From assembly GCF_900143005.1 (NCBI RefSeq), contig NZ_FRCS01000018.1, positions 62,001-126,000 of the forward strand: a stretch of DNA of 64,000 bases, in the 5' to 3' direction. The notes beneath the pieces were generated by a model. That model saw only the letters and a program-made list of their open reading frames with translations, did not search any database and had not been told where the DNA came from. This DNA comes from Cryptosporangium aurantiacum (GTDB lineage Bacteria > Actinomycetota > Actinomycetes > Mycobacteriales > Cryptosporangiaceae). Position 1 is the first letter of the stretch. Each line of letters opens with the position of its first letter. A program made the translations under genes and the position numbers. Shown here piece after piece: positions 53,553 through 62,371 of this stretch.

Positions 53553-54119
53553 TCAGGTCAGGGGCAGGCCCACCACGATGTCGCCGGTGGGCTGCCCGAC
53601 TCCGCCCTCGGGCTCGACGGTGAACGCCACCGCGTCCCCCTCTTCGAGGTCGAGCACCAGCGCTGAGCCCTTCCGCGCGCCGGGAGCCAGGATCCGCATC
53701 GACTTGGTCTTGTCGTTCCGGACCCGCCAGAGCTGGTAGGTCTGCCGCTCCGGGATGTCCGGCAGATCGGTGTACGTGACCACCGCGGCGTGGTGCTCGG
53801 AGGAGAACACCGTCGAGAGCCGGAGCCCGCTCTCGGTCGTCGTGTTCCGGCTGACTGCGTCCGGGGCGGTGAGCACGCTCTCGATCCGATCCAGCCGCTC
53901 CTGCTCGGCGACGATCAGGCTCCGCTGGTCGCGGTCGCGCTGCTCCTCGACCTCCAGCGTGAGCGCGGCGGCTCCGATCACCAGGCCGCACGCCATCGCG
54001 AACGTCGTCAGCCGCCTGCTCCACCGGCGTTTGCCGGACCCGATGGGCGCCTCGGTGCGGTCATCGGTGAGCAGCGGGCCGTCGCCCTCGTCCGAGCGCG
54101 GTTTCTGCTCGTCGGTCAT
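53553..54119 (-). CDS. Anti-sigma-K (RskA) C-domain-like membrane protein, orphan
   Basis: A 188-residue single-pass protein. A short cytoplasmic tail (residues 1-35) is followed by a helix (RLTTFAMACGLVIGAAALTL), a coiled coil (EEQRDRDQRSLIVAEQERLDR) and an extracytoplasmic domain with AVVTYTDLPDIPERQTYQLW and RILAPGARKGSALVLDL, as in the RskA C-terminal domain. The zinc-binding anti-sigma domain is missing and no sigma factor gene is adjacent. It may be a partial or specialised sensor. Confidence 0.78.
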   Translation of the reverse strand: MTDEQKPRSDEGDGPLLTDDRTEAPIGSGKRRWSRRLTTFAMACGLVIGAAALTLEVEEQRDRDQRSLIVAEQERLDRIESVLTAPDAVSRNTTTESGLRLSTVFSSEHHAAVVTYTDLPDIPERQTYQLWRVRNDKTKSMRILAPGARKGSALVLDLEEGDAVAFTVEPEGGVGQPTGDIVVGLPLT

Positions 54120-54186
54120 CGTGCCACTCCCAGGCGGTCAGGTTTTCACCGCTCACTCTGCCCGGTCGCCGCCACTTTCTCTAAGT

Positions 54187-55383
54187 TCAGGTCGGCTGCG
54201 TCCGGAGGTATCGGGCAAAATGCGGCACGGTGAACGCTACCGTCCCACGTTCTGCGGAGTAGATCAGACCCTTCTTGATCAAGCTGTCCCGGGCGGGCGA
54301 AAGGCTCGACGGTTTGCGTCCGAGCGATACCGCCACCTCGGACGTGGAGACCGCGCCGCCGTCGGACGAGTTCTCCAGCTCGGCCATCGCCCGCATGTAC
54401 TCGCGCTCGGCGGGGGTGGCCCGCTCGTAGCGTGAGCCGAAGAACCCGACCGCCAGCTCGGCTTCGGCCTCGGGAGCGGCCACCTTCACGTCCGCGGCGG
54501 TGATCGGCGAGCGTGGGGCGACGTCCCAGGTGACCTTGCCGTAGGCCTGGACGAAGTACGGGTAGCCGTCGGCGGCGTCGTACAGCGCGGCCAGCGCGTC
54601 CTCGTCGAACGTGGCGTCCTCGCGCTCGGCGGGGGCGAGCAACGCGAGATCGGCGGCGGCGCGGTCGAGCCGGTCGATGCGGACGTAGCGGAACAGCCGC
54701 TCGGAGTAGGACTTGCTGGCCGACAGCAGCGCGGGCAGGTGCGGCAGGCCGGCACCGACGACGATGAGCGGCGCACCGGTCTGGGACAGCTCGTGGCAGG
54801 CGGCGCAGAGCGCGGAGATGTCCTCGGCGCCGAGGTCCTGCATCTCGTCGATGAACAGCGCGATGCCGGTGCCGACCGCGGTGGCCAGATCGGCGGCGTC
54901 GGTGAGCAACTCGACGAGGTCGATCTCGATGTCGCCGGAGTCGGCCCGCCCGCTGGTGGCCGGGCCGTCGATGCCCGGCTGCCAGCGATCGCGGATCTTG
55001 CCGCCGGACGGGTTGGAGCGCAGGGCGAACGCCTTGAGCGTGCCGAGGAAGTCGTCGATCTGGTCGAGCGCACGATGGTGGGACGAGAGTTCGCGCACGG
55101 CCATGTGCAGGGCGTTGGTGAGCGGCCGGCGCAGTTGCTGGTCGGGCCGCGCTTCGATCTTGCCGGTGCCCCAGCGGCGTCCGATGGCCTGCGAGCGCAG
55201 CGCGTTGAGCAGGACCGTCTTACCGACCCCGCGGAGGCCGGTGAGGATCATCGAGCGTTCGGGACGCCGGCGGGAGACACGTTCGAGCACGACGTCGAAC
55301 TGGTCGAGTTCGCGGTCGCGCCCGGCCAGCTCGGGCGGGCGCTGTCCGGCACCGGGGGCGTACGGATTGCGGACCGGGTCCAT
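54187..55383 (-). CDS. AAA/STAND-type ATPase
   Basis: A 398-residue ATPase. The P-loop MILTGLRGVGKTVLLNALRS is near residue 46, Walker B is in IALFIDEMQDLGAEDISALC, and sensor 1 is in APLIVVGAGLPHLPALL. The C-terminal winged helix has VSTSEVAVSLGRKPSSLSP and DSLIKKGLIYSAERGTVAFT. The overall layout is that of the archaeal ORC/ATPase-like or orc1/cdc6-resembling regulators common in actinobacteria. The upstream 10-bp inverted repeat may be its operator. Function unknown. Confidence 0.85.
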   Translation of the reverse strand: MDPVRNPYAPGAGQRPPELAGRDRELDQFDVVLERVSRRRPERSMILTGLRGVGKTVLLNALRSQAIGRRWGTGKIEARPDQQLRRPLTNALHMAVRELSSHHRALDQIDDFLGTLKAFALRSNPSGGKIRDRWQPGIDGPATSGRADSGDIEIDLVELLTDAADLATAVGTGIALFIDEMQDLGAEDISALCAACHELSQTGAPLIVVGAGLPHLPALLSASKSYSERLFRYVRIDRLDRAAADLALLAPAEREDATFDEDALAALYDAADGYPYFVQAYGKVTWDVAPRSPITAADVKVAAPEAEAELAVGFFGSRYERATPAEREYMRAMAELENSSDGGAVSTSEVAVSLGRKPSSLSPARDSLIKKGLIYSAERGTVAFTVPHFARYLRTQPT

Positions 55384-55405
55384 GCGCGTGGACCGTATCG
55401 AGCTT

Positions 55406-55433
55406 TCTAGCGAGAGTGGTAGATCTCGCTAGA
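55406..55433. promoter_or_regulatory. Inverted repeat upstream of the ATPase gene
   Basis: TCTAGCGAGA-N8-TCTCGCTAGA, perfect 10-bp arms, lies 23 bp before the ATPase start and 21 bp after a small ORF. Adjacent GAGAATTCTC (55432-55441) is another palindrome. It may be an operator or an attenuator. Confidence 0.65.
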
Positions 55434-55453
55434 GAATTCTCGACGTGTCGCGC

Positions 55454-55741
55454 TCAGGCTTCCGGTTCGCGATTGGCGCGGAACCAGCGGTCGGAACTCG
55501 GTGGGTTGCCGTCGGCCAGCTGGGCCCGGCTGATCTGGATGATGCTGTTCCGGTGGACGTCGTCCAGCGCTTCCCCCGGCGTCCGCTTCGGTAGCGGAGG
55601 TTGCCGATCGAGGGGGACCCGATCCGGGTTCACGAGCGCGCGCCGATCCGCCGCGGTCGACGGGCGCACCGGCGTGACCGGGTGCCGCGACGTGCTCGTG
55701 CGCGCCTGGGGCTTGCGTGGACGAGGAACAGCGTGGGTCAT
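55454..55741 (-). CDS. Small hypothetical protein
   Basis: A 95-residue basic protein with no recognised domain. The N-terminal 60 residues are Pro/Arg-rich and the C-terminus (GEALDDVHRNSIIQISRAQL) is more ordered. Third-position GC is high, as in real genes here, and the ATPase gene follows on the same strand after 70 bp. The ribosome binding site is weak (GGGAAAGG at 12 bases), so existence is uncertain. Confidence 0.45.
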   Translation of the reverse strand: MTHAVPRPRKPQARTSTSRHPVTPVRPSTAADRRALVNPDRVPLDRQPPLPKRTPGEALDDVHRNSIIQISRAQLADGNPPSSDRWFRANREPEA

Positions 55742-56047
55742 GAATCAGTGCCTTTCCCGCGGTGGACACTCTTCAGTCACGCCCGCGCCGCGCCGCACGT
55801 GCCGCGGGGAGCTGCCCCGGTCACGCGGGGCAGCGCCCAACGGTTCAGTGTTCGATGGTCAAGTTTTCCTGCGAGCCTGCTGCGCTGCAGACACGCATGA
55901 GGCCCCCGATAATGCCGGATCGGGTCAAGTGCCCGCTTGGACCTTGTTATGGGGGCAAATGCTAGACCCCCGTCCGGGGGTCGCGACGAGTGGCTCTGCG
56001 CTTCTCTACCGCTCTCTTCGGTAATTCCTAGAGAGGTGAAGAGAGCA
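55742..56047. other. Intergenic region
   Basis: 306 bp with the hairpin at 55965-55982 and a CTAGAGAG box at 56028-56035. Frames on the plus strand are low-complexity. Nothing else is recognised. Confidence 0.5.
55965..55982 (-). terminator. Small hairpin downstream of the metallophosphoesterase gene
   Basis: GACCCCCG and CGGGGGTC form an 8-bp stem with a 2-nt loop, 66 bp after the minus-strand stop. Modest evidence for termination. Confidence 0.5.
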
Positions 56048-57343
56048 TCAGAGCGCGCGGAGTTCGATCAGGCTGATCTCCGGTGGCGCGCCGACACGAA
56101 CCGGCGGTCCCCAGTAGCCGACGCCGCGGCTGACGTAGATCTGGCTGTCGCCGTCCTGGGCGCGACCGGCCACCACCGGCTGCTCCAGCCGGACGCCGTA
56201 CGTGAACGGCCACATCTGGCCGCCGTGGGTGTGGCCGGAGAGCTGCAGGTCGACGCCGCGATCGACCGCCTCGGGCCACTGGACCGGCTGGTGCGCGAGC
56301 AGGACGACCGGCCGGTCGCGATCACGGCCGTCCAGGGCCGCCGCGAGGTTGGCCCCGTGGCCGGGGACACCGGACTGGGCCGCGGTGACGTCGTCCACGC
56401 CGGCCAGGTCGAGACCCGCTCCGCCGGGGATCTCGATCCGGCGGTTCCGCAGCACCTGAACGCCGATCGTCGGCAGGTACTCGACCCACTCCTCGGCGCC
56501 GGAGTAGTACTCGTGGTTCCCGGTGACGAAGAACGATCCGTGGGTCGAGCGGAGTTCGCTCAGCGCCTTGGCGTCCTCACCGAGTTCGGCCACGCTGCCG
56601 TCGACCAGGTCGCCGACGATCGCGACCGCGCCGACGTCGAGCGCGTTGACCTTGTTGACGACACGGTCGACGAACGGACGGTGCAGGGTCGCCGACAGGT
56701 GGATGTCGGTGAGCAGGGCGATCCGGAAGCCGTCCAGTGCCGGGTCGAGGCGCGGAAGCGTGATCGACACCCGCTTGACCCGGACGTTGCGCGCTTCGGT
56801 GATGCCATAGCCGACGGTTCCGAGCGCGCCGACGCCCGCGGTCAACGCCAGCGCGCGTGCCAGGAAGATGCGGCGGTTGTGGCCCCAGGTCTCGACCTCT
56901 GCCGAGGCTTCCTCCGAGCCCGCAGCCGGGGTATCCGCCGGTGCCTCGGTGGTGCCCGTCGCGGCGTCCGCCGTGGTTGTGGCCGGCACCAGCGCAGCGA
57001 CCTGCGCCCGGCGGACACGTACGCGGCGGGCCAGCAGGACGCGGCCGATCAGCCGCACCGGCTCCAGCACGAGCAGGATCATGAGCAGGTAGAACATGAC
57101 CGCGACCCAGAGCGGACCGCCCCAGCTCACGACGGTCTCGAGCGGCTCGGGCAACGAATCCGGGCGGCCGCGCAGGCCGAACATGGCGAAGCCGACGATC
57201 GCGAACAGCACTCCGGCGCCGATCCACCGGGCCCGCCGCGACCGGAACGGGCTCGCGACCAGCCGCCACCACAGGTAGGTGTGGATACCGCCGAGCACGG
57301 CGACGACGACCACGATCATCACGATGATCTGTGCGATGCCCAC
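56048..57343 (-). CDS. Membrane-anchored metallophosphoesterase
   Basis: A 431-residue protein. It has hydrophobic helices at the N-terminus (IIVMIVVVVAVLGGIHTYLW, ARWIGAGVLFAIVGFAMFGL, GPLWVAVMFYLLMILLVLEP), then a linker, a further helix near residue 170, and a calcineurin-like domain. All metal motifs are present: LLTDIHLSA, GDLVDGSVAE, VTGNHEYY, LAHQPVQWP and LSGHTHGGQMWP. It resembles YaeI/YkuE-type phosphodiesterases. CTAG-containing boxes lie upstream of its start. Substrate unknown. Confidence 0.9.
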   Translation of the reverse strand: MGIAQIIVMIVVVVAVLGGIHTYLWWRLVASPFRSRRARWIGAGVLFAIVGFAMFGLRGRPDSLPEPLETVVSWGGPLWVAVMFYLLMILLVLEPVRLIGRVLLARRVRVRRAQVAALVPATTTADAATGTTEAPADTPAAGSEEASAEVETWGHNRRIFLARALALTAGVGALGTVGYGITEARNVRVKRVSITLPRLDPALDGFRIALLTDIHLSATLHRPFVDRVVNKVNALDVGAVAIVGDLVDGSVAELGEDAKALSELRSTHGSFFVTGNHEYYSGAEEWVEYLPTIGVQVLRNRRIEIPGGAGLDLAGVDDVTAAQSGVPGHGANLAAALDGRDRDRPVVLLAHQPVQWPEAVDRGVDLQLSGHTHGGQMWPFTYGVRLEQPVVAGRAQDGDSQIYVSRGVGYWGPPVRVGAPPEISLIELRAL

Positions 57344-57460
57344 CGCGGCATTGCCCCCTCTACCACTATCTAGTGCATTTACTAGAAAAACCTAGAGAGC
57401 CTTAGCGCTCTCCGACCCGTGCGGAGCGTAGGGGGCCGCTCCTGAAAAGAGCCTGAGGAA

Positions 57461-57703
57461 TCAACCGCCGGCGAACGGCGGCAGGACGTCCACGGTGCCC
57501 CCGGCCGGGAGCGGCGCCGACAGGTCTCGCGCCGCCACCCCGTCGACCAGGAACGAACAGGCCGTCAACACCCGCTCCAGGCGCTCGCCGTGCGCCTCGG
57601 CCAGCTGCGCGCGCAGTTCGGAGAGCGTCTGCGCGCTGGCAGTCTCCTCCTCCACGCCGGCCGCGGCCCGCGCACCCGCGAAGTACCGCACGGTGATGCT
57701 CAC
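57461..57703 (-). CDS. moaD: Molybdopterin synthase sulfur carrier subunit MoaD
   Basis: An 80-residue ubiquitin-fold protein ending PPFAGG, the Gly-Gly that is thiocarboxylated. VRYFAGARAAAGVEEETA is the typical N-terminus. Its GTG start lies immediately after the moaA stop with no gap, so both are co-translated. It partners MoaE encoded in the other Moco block. Confidence 0.95.
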   Translation of the reverse strand: MSITVRYFAGARAAAGVEEETASAQTLSELRAQLAEAHGERLERVLTACSFLVDGVAARDLSAPLPAGGTVDVLPPFAGG

Positions 57704-58771
57704 TCAGCCTCCGATCGCTGACATCGGTCGATCGGGCTGGAGGAAGGACGGGTCGTCGATGCCGTGGCCCGCGAGCTTCCCCCACATCGCGATCCGCCAG
57801 ATCTCCGCGATCTCGTCGTCCGACGCACCGGAGCGCAGCGCGCCCCGCAGATCCGTCTCGCCGGTCGCGAACAGGCAGTTGCGCACCTGACCGTCGGCGG
57901 TGAGCCGAGTGCGGTCGCAGGCTCCGCAGAACGGGCGGGTCACCGAAGCAATCACACCGATCCGGGCAGGGCCCCCGTCGACCAGCCACGTCTCCGCCGG
58001 TGCCGCGCCCCGATGGGCCGGATCCGGCGTCAACGACCAGCGGGTACGCAGCGCCGCCAGGATCTCGGTGGCGGTGACCATCTCTCCGCGGTCCCAGGAG
58101 TGCTGCGCGTCCAGCGGCATCTGCTCGATGAACCGGAGCTCGTGGCCCTCGGCCAGCGCGAACTCCGCCAGCCCGACGGCCTCGTGCTCGTTGAGCCCGC
58201 GCAGCAGCACGCTGTTGATCTTCACCGGCGTGAGCCCGGCTGCGGTGGCGGCCCGCAACCCGGCGAGCGTGTCGTCCAGCCGGTCGCGGTGCGCCAGCTG
58301 GTGGAACGTCTCCCGGTCGAGTGTGTCGAGCGAGACGTTCACCCGGTCGAGGCCGGCCTCGGCCAACGTGGGTGCCAGTCGCTCCAGCCCGATGCCGTTC
58401 GTCGTCAGCATCGTCTCCGGCCGCGGGCGCAGCGCGGTCACCGCACGCAGGATGTCCACCAGCCCGCGCCGGAGTAGCGGCTCACCACCGGTGAACCGGA
58501 CCTCGGTGACACCGAGCCGCTCCACCGCGATCGTCACCAGGCGGATCACTTCGTCGTCGGTGAGGACTCGGTCCGACGGCAGCCAGGGCAGCCCTTCCGG
58601 CGGCATGCAGTAGCTGCACCGCAGGTTGCACTTGTCGGTGAGCGAGACCCGCAGGTCGGTGGCGCGCCGTCCGAAGCGGTCGACGAGCCCGGGCGCACCG
58701 ACGGGTCGGTCGACTGCCGTGCCCGGACGTTGGCCCGGCACGGCCGGCAGTCCGAGCGGAACCACAGCCAT
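57704..58771 (-). CDS. moaA: GTP 3',8-cyclase MoaA (radical SAM)
   Basis: A 355-residue radical SAM enzyme, first step of molybdenum cofactor synthesis. The N-terminal 4Fe-4S ligands are in DKCNLRCSYCMPPEG and the C-terminal cluster in TRPFCGACDRTRLTADGQV and RNCLF. VRFTGGEPLLRRGLV and the C-terminal APAET...SAIGG tail complete it. The upstream open frame is not conserved; ATG 58771 is chosen. The 35-residue N-terminus before the fold is typical of actinobacteria. It is divergent from the GT39 gene. Confidence 0.96.
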   Translation of the reverse strand: MAVVPLGLPAVPGQRPGTAVDRPVGAPGLVDRFGRRATDLRVSLTDKCNLRCSYCMPPEGLPWLPSDRVLTDDEVIRLVTIAVERLGVTEVRFTGGEPLLRRGLVDILRAVTALRPRPETMLTTNGIGLERLAPTLAEAGLDRVNVSLDTLDRETFHQLAHRDRLDDTLAGLRAATAAGLTPVKINSVLLRGLNEHEAVGLAEFALAEGHELRFIEQMPLDAQHSWDRGEMVTATEILAALRTRWSLTPDPAHRGAAPAETWLVDGGPARIGVIASVTRPFCGACDRTRLTADGQVRNCLFATGETDLRGALRSGASDDEIAEIWRIAMWGKLAGHGIDDPSFLQPDRPMSAIGG

Positions 58772-58900
58772 GAGCCGAGCGTATCCGGAGCGGACCGCTC
58801 CTGCGCCGGTCAGTTGCCTGCCGATGACTCTGTAGGCCCAAACGGTTCGCTGTCTGCGAATCCGATGTGCTCGCTGGCATCGACCCCACATCCTGAAGGT

Positions 58901-60364
58901 ATGACGCAGGTCACTACTCGGCAGATCCCGCCGCTGGACCGCTGGGTGTGGTTGATAGCGGCAACGGTGAGCGCCATCCTGCTCGCTGTTGCCGGACGCT
59001 ACGGCTACCACCGCGACGAGTTGTACTTCCTGCTGTGCGGGCAGCACCTCGACTGGGGTTACGTCGATCAGCCGCCGCTGACCCCGGCCATCGCCCGCCT
59101 CGCCGAGACGATCGCGCCGGGCAACCTGACCGTCCTCCGCACGCCGTCCGCGCTGATCGCGGGCGCCTGCGTGGTGCTGGTCGCGCTGACCGCCCGCGAG
59201 GTCGGCGGCGGCCGCGGCGCGCAGCTGCTGGCGGCGGCGCTGGTCGCGACGTCGTCGGCCGCGTTCGCATTCGGGCACCTGCTCAGCACCACCACGATCG
59301 ACGTCGTGATCTGGCTGGTGATCATCTGGCTGTTCGTGCGCGTGCTGCGAACCGGAGACACCCGCTGGGCGCTGCTGATCGGCGCGGTGACCGGCCTCGG
59401 TCTGCTCAACAAGTACCTCGTCGGGCTGCTGGTGATCGGGTTGGTGGGTGGCCTGCTGATCGCCGGGCCGCGTCGGCTGCTGCGCGACCGCTGGGTGCTG
59501 GCCGGCGGGGCGATCGCGCTGCTGCTGTTCGCACCGAACCTGGCCTGGCAGATCGCCAACGGCTTCCCGCAGCTCGACGTCGCCGGCGAGATCGCGTCCG
59601 GTGACAGCTCGTACGCCGGGCGGCCGGTGGCGCTCGCGTTACAGCTGGTGATCGTGAGTTGGGTCGCCACCGTCGTGTGGATCTCCGGGCTGGTCGCGCT
59701 GTTCCGGCGGCCGGAGTGGCGTCCGTATCGCGCGCTGGCGTGGGCATGGGTGGTCGTCGTCGTGCTGGTGCTGCTCGGCGGTGGCAAGGGTTACTACGAC
59801 GCCGCGTTGCTCCTGGCGCTGACCGGCGTCGGCGCGGTGCCGCTGGGCGGGTGGCTCTCCCGGGGTCGGGTGGTGCTGCGGCGGGTCGTGTTCGCGTCCG
59901 CGGTGGTGTTCTGTGCGGTGTCGGACGCTGTGCTGATGCTGCCGCTCTGGCCTGCTTCGTCACTTCCGGACGCCGTCGTCGCGATCAACTACGACGCCGG
60001 CGAGACGATCGGATGGCCGGCAATGGTGGCCTCGGTCGAGCGCGTCACACCGCCCGGAGCCGTCGTGTTGACGAGCAACTACGGGGAGGCCGGGGCGATC
60101 GCCCGCTACGGGACCGTGCCGGTGTACTCCGGCCACATGAGCGTCGCCGATTTCGGGACGCCGCCCGAGTCGGCGGACGTCGTCGTCGCGGTGGGTATCG
60201 AGGATCCGGCGTACCTGCGGCGGTTCTTCGGTTCGGTGGAGCGAGTGGGGTCGGTGGACGTCGGAGTGGACGTCGACAACGAGGAGAACGGCGCCCCGCT
60301 GTACCTGTGCCGCGACCCCGTCGACTCCTGGGCCTCCCTCTGGCCAGCGCTACGGAGAGTCTGA
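58901..60364 (+). CDS. GT39 (ArnT-like) glycosyltransferase membrane protein
   Basis: A 487-residue multipass protein. The periplasmic loop 1 RYGYHRDELYFLLCGQHLDW with YVDQPPLTPAIARL matches the Asp/Glu metal-binding motif of the PMT/ArnT/GT39 group. About 11 helices follow, and a C-terminal soluble part (VVLTSNYGEAGAIARYG) is usual for actinobacterial members. It likely transfers a sugar from a polyprenyl phosphate to an envelope acceptor. GAAGGT precedes the ATG. Overlaps the convergent patatin gene by 15 bp. Confidence 0.88.
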   Translation: MTQVTTRQIPPLDRWVWLIAATVSAILLAVAGRYGYHRDELYFLLCGQHLDWGYVDQPPLTPAIARLAETIAPGNLTVLRTPSALIAGACVVLVALTAREVGGGRGAQLLAAALVATSSAAFAFGHLLSTTTIDVVIWLVIIWLFVRVLRTGDTRWALLIGAVTGLGLLNKYLVGLLVIGLVGGLLIAGPRRLLRDRWVLAGGAIALLLFAPNLAWQIANGFPQLDVAGEIASGDSSYAGRPVALALQLVIVSWVATVVWISGLVALFRRPEWRPYRALAWAWVVVVVLVLLGGGKGYYDAALLLALTGVGAVPLGGWLSRGRVVLRRVVFASAVVFCAVSDAVLMLPLWPASSLPDAVVAINYDAGETIGWPAMVASVERVTPPGAVVLTSNYGEAGAIARYGTVPVYSGHMSVADFGTPPESADVVVAVGIEDPAYLRRFFGSVERVGSVDVGVDVDNEENGAPLYLCRDPVDSWASLWPALRRV

Positions 60365-61192
60365 CCACACCGAGTGCACGGCGAGCGCGGCGTCGGCGGC
60401 CTGCGCGCGCCCGGCGCGGGCGGACGGCCCGCGGCGCGCGGGGTCGAGCACGTTCCGCCCGAACGCGGCCCTGGCCTCCTGGTTCGGCGTCACAACCGCG
60501 ACGCGCGCGGAGTCACCGAGCTGGGCGACCTGCGACGAGACGCCGGGCATCGGGCCGCCGCCCCGCGGTAACGGTGCCAGCACGACGATCCGATCGGCGC
60601 CGGAGGCCAAGTCGACGTTGGCGGTGGAGCGGACGCCGCCGTCGATGTACTGACGCCCGTTGACGGTCATCGGTGGCCAGACGCCCGGCACCGCGCAACT
60701 GGCCGCGACGGCGTCCACCAGCCCGACGCCGCTGTGTCGGTCGAACGGAGCGAGCTCGCCGGTCACGGCGTCCACCGCGGTTACCACCAGGCGGCGGTCC
60801 GGCCAATTGTGGATCGGCAGCCGGGAGGCGATGACCTGGCGGCGCTCCTCCTCGGGAACCGTCCGGGTACGTCGCGCCAGCGCGCCGACCCGCGCCCGGA
60901 ACCGCTCCGGGCTGCGGCTGGTCACCGCGGCGAACCCCCAGCGGAGCAGGACGGCGGTGCCCATCCGTGCGGCCAGCTCGCTGCCGCTGGGCGCCAGTTG
61001 CCGGCGATAGAGCTCCTCGACGTCGCAGCCGGTCGCGATCATCGTCCCGACCACTGAGCCGGCGGACGTCCCGATGATCAGGTCCGCGGTCGTGAGGTCC
61101 ACACCGACGTCGAGCAGTCCGGCCAGCATCCCGATCTCCCACGCGATGCCGGTGACTCCGCCCCCGCCGAGTACCAGTGCACTCCCCGTCAT
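60350..61192 (-). CDS. Patatin-like phospholipase
   Basis: A 280-residue Ser-Asp dyad hydrolase. The oxyanion loop is LVLGGGGVTGIAWE, the nucleophile elbow is in IIGTSAGSVVGTM, and the catalytic Asp is in QYIDGGVRSTANVDL. The length and lack of a signal peptide suggest a cytoplasmic lipase; the substrate is unknown. ATG 61192 is chosen because conservation begins there; the ribosome binding site is weak. Confidence 0.9.
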   Translation of the reverse strand: MTGSALVLGGGGVTGIAWEIGMLAGLLDVGVDLTTADLIIGTSAGSVVGTMIATGCDVEELYRRQLAPSGSELAARMGTAVLLRWGFAAVTSRSPERFRARVGALARRTRTVPEEERRQVIASRLPIHNWPDRRLVVTAVDAVTGELAPFDRHSGVGLVDAVAASCAVPGVWPPMTVNGRQYIDGGVRSTANVDLASGADRIVVLAPLPRGGGPMPGVSSQVAQLGDSARVAVVTPNQEARAAFGRNVLDPARRGPSARAGRAQAADAALAVHSVWSDSP

Positions 61193-61265
61193 CCTGTGAA
61201 TTCTGACGACTTCTGCGGGGTCGTGCGCGGGGTATGGCGCTCCCGAGTTTCGCCGGGCTGCGCTG

Positions 61266-62354
61266 TTACGCGGTGACGCGGACGTCGGAGGCGCCACGGA
61301 CGGCCGCGACGACGCGGGCTTCGTCCTCGATCGCGGCCAGCACCGGTGGCGGTAGCGGGCGAAACGCCTCCGGAGTGACCGTCAGCCGCTTGCCGGACAG
61401 CCGGGCACGCCAGGCGCCGACGATCTCCCCGTCGGCGAGGATCGCGCCCGGGTTGCTGATCGGACGCCAGAGCGCCTTCTGTTCGGCCTTCTCCGGCACC
61501 AGCAGGTTCCGGTTGCGCGTCTGCAGGTAGGGGTCGCTCGGCGGGAGCAGCCGGACGAACTCCGGCGGGGCCGGGGCCCGCAGCTCCGGTTCCGCCTCGG
61601 CCGGGAGCCAGTACCCCTTCTTGCCGTCGACCACGACCTCGATCAGGTCGTCGGGCCAGGAGTCGCGGATCGCGGCCTTGTCGGCGGTGAAGTAGGCGGC
61701 GACCTCGGACTGGGTCGCCGGACCGTGCAGGCGCAGGTAGGTGCGGGCCGGCCCGGCGAGCCCGACCGGGTCGGTGGGCGGTGTCCACTCGTCCAGCGGA
61801 GCCAGCACCAGCGGGGTCGTCCCGGGTTCGATGCGGACGCCCGCCGGCAGGCCCGCAATGCGCACGAGCTGTTCGCTCACGTGGTCGACCTGGCAACCGC
61901 GGCAGTAGGTGGCCAGGTGCGGCAGCCGGGCGGTCAGCGCGGTGCTGGCCTCCCCCTTGCTGAGCGGCGCGCTGACCAACTCGTGCAAGGCCGACGCGGT
62001 GGCGAGCACAGCGTCCAGGTCGCCGCCGGGGACGCGGCCGGAGGAGCCGCCGAGCCGCGCCTTCGCGTCGGCTTCGTCGCGGGGGAGCAAGGCGGCGGCG
62101 AGGCCCGCGAGGTCCTCGCCCCGGTGGACGAACGGCGCACCCCGGGCGCCCCAGACCGTCACCAGGTCGTCGTCCGGCTCGGGCAGCGCGGGGAGCCGGG
62201 CCGCGAGCGCCTGCCTGGCCGAACCGGGCGGTGTGTCGGCCACGCCGAGGTCGAGCACCGCGAGCTGCGAGGCTTTTGCCACCGACCGGTCGAACTGGTG
62301 CGCGCCCACCCGGTAGGCCAGCACCTGCTCCCGGTCCACATCGATCGCTGCCAT
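61266..62354 (-). CDS. Winged-helix DNA-binding domain protein (HTH_42/AlkZ-like family)
   Basis: A 362-residue protein of the DUF1006 group (winged-helix domain in the central and C-terminal part). Visible stretches are QVLAYRVGAHQF, GARGAPFVHRGEDLA, and RTYLRLHGPATQSEVAAYF (HTH), followed by ALWRPISNPGAILADGEIVG. Related AlkZ/AlkX proteins are DNA glycosylases for alkylated or cross-linked bases, with a QxQ or similar motif that is not evident here. Thus a repair role is possible but unproven. It diverges from the phosphoribosyltransferase gene with a gap of 17 bp. Confidence 0.82.
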   Translation of the reverse strand: MAAIDVDREQVLAYRVGAHQFDRSVAKASQLAVLDLGVADTPPGSARQALAARLPALPEPDDDLVTVWGARGAPFVHRGEDLAGLAAALLPRDEADAKARLGGSSGRVPGGDLDAVLATASALHELVSAPLSKGEASTALTARLPHLATYCRGCQVDHVSEQLVRIAGLPAGVRIEPGTTPLVLAPLDEWTPPTDPVGLAGPARTYLRLHGPATQSEVAAYFTADKAAIRDSWPDDLIEVVVDGKKGYWLPAEAEPELRAPAPPEFVRLLPPSDPYLQTRNRNLLVPEKAEQKALWRPISNPGAILADGEIVGAWRARLSGKRLTVTPEAFRPLPPPVLAAIEDEARVVAAVRGASDVRVTA

Positions 62355-62371
62355 GCGGCACAGCCTCCCGG

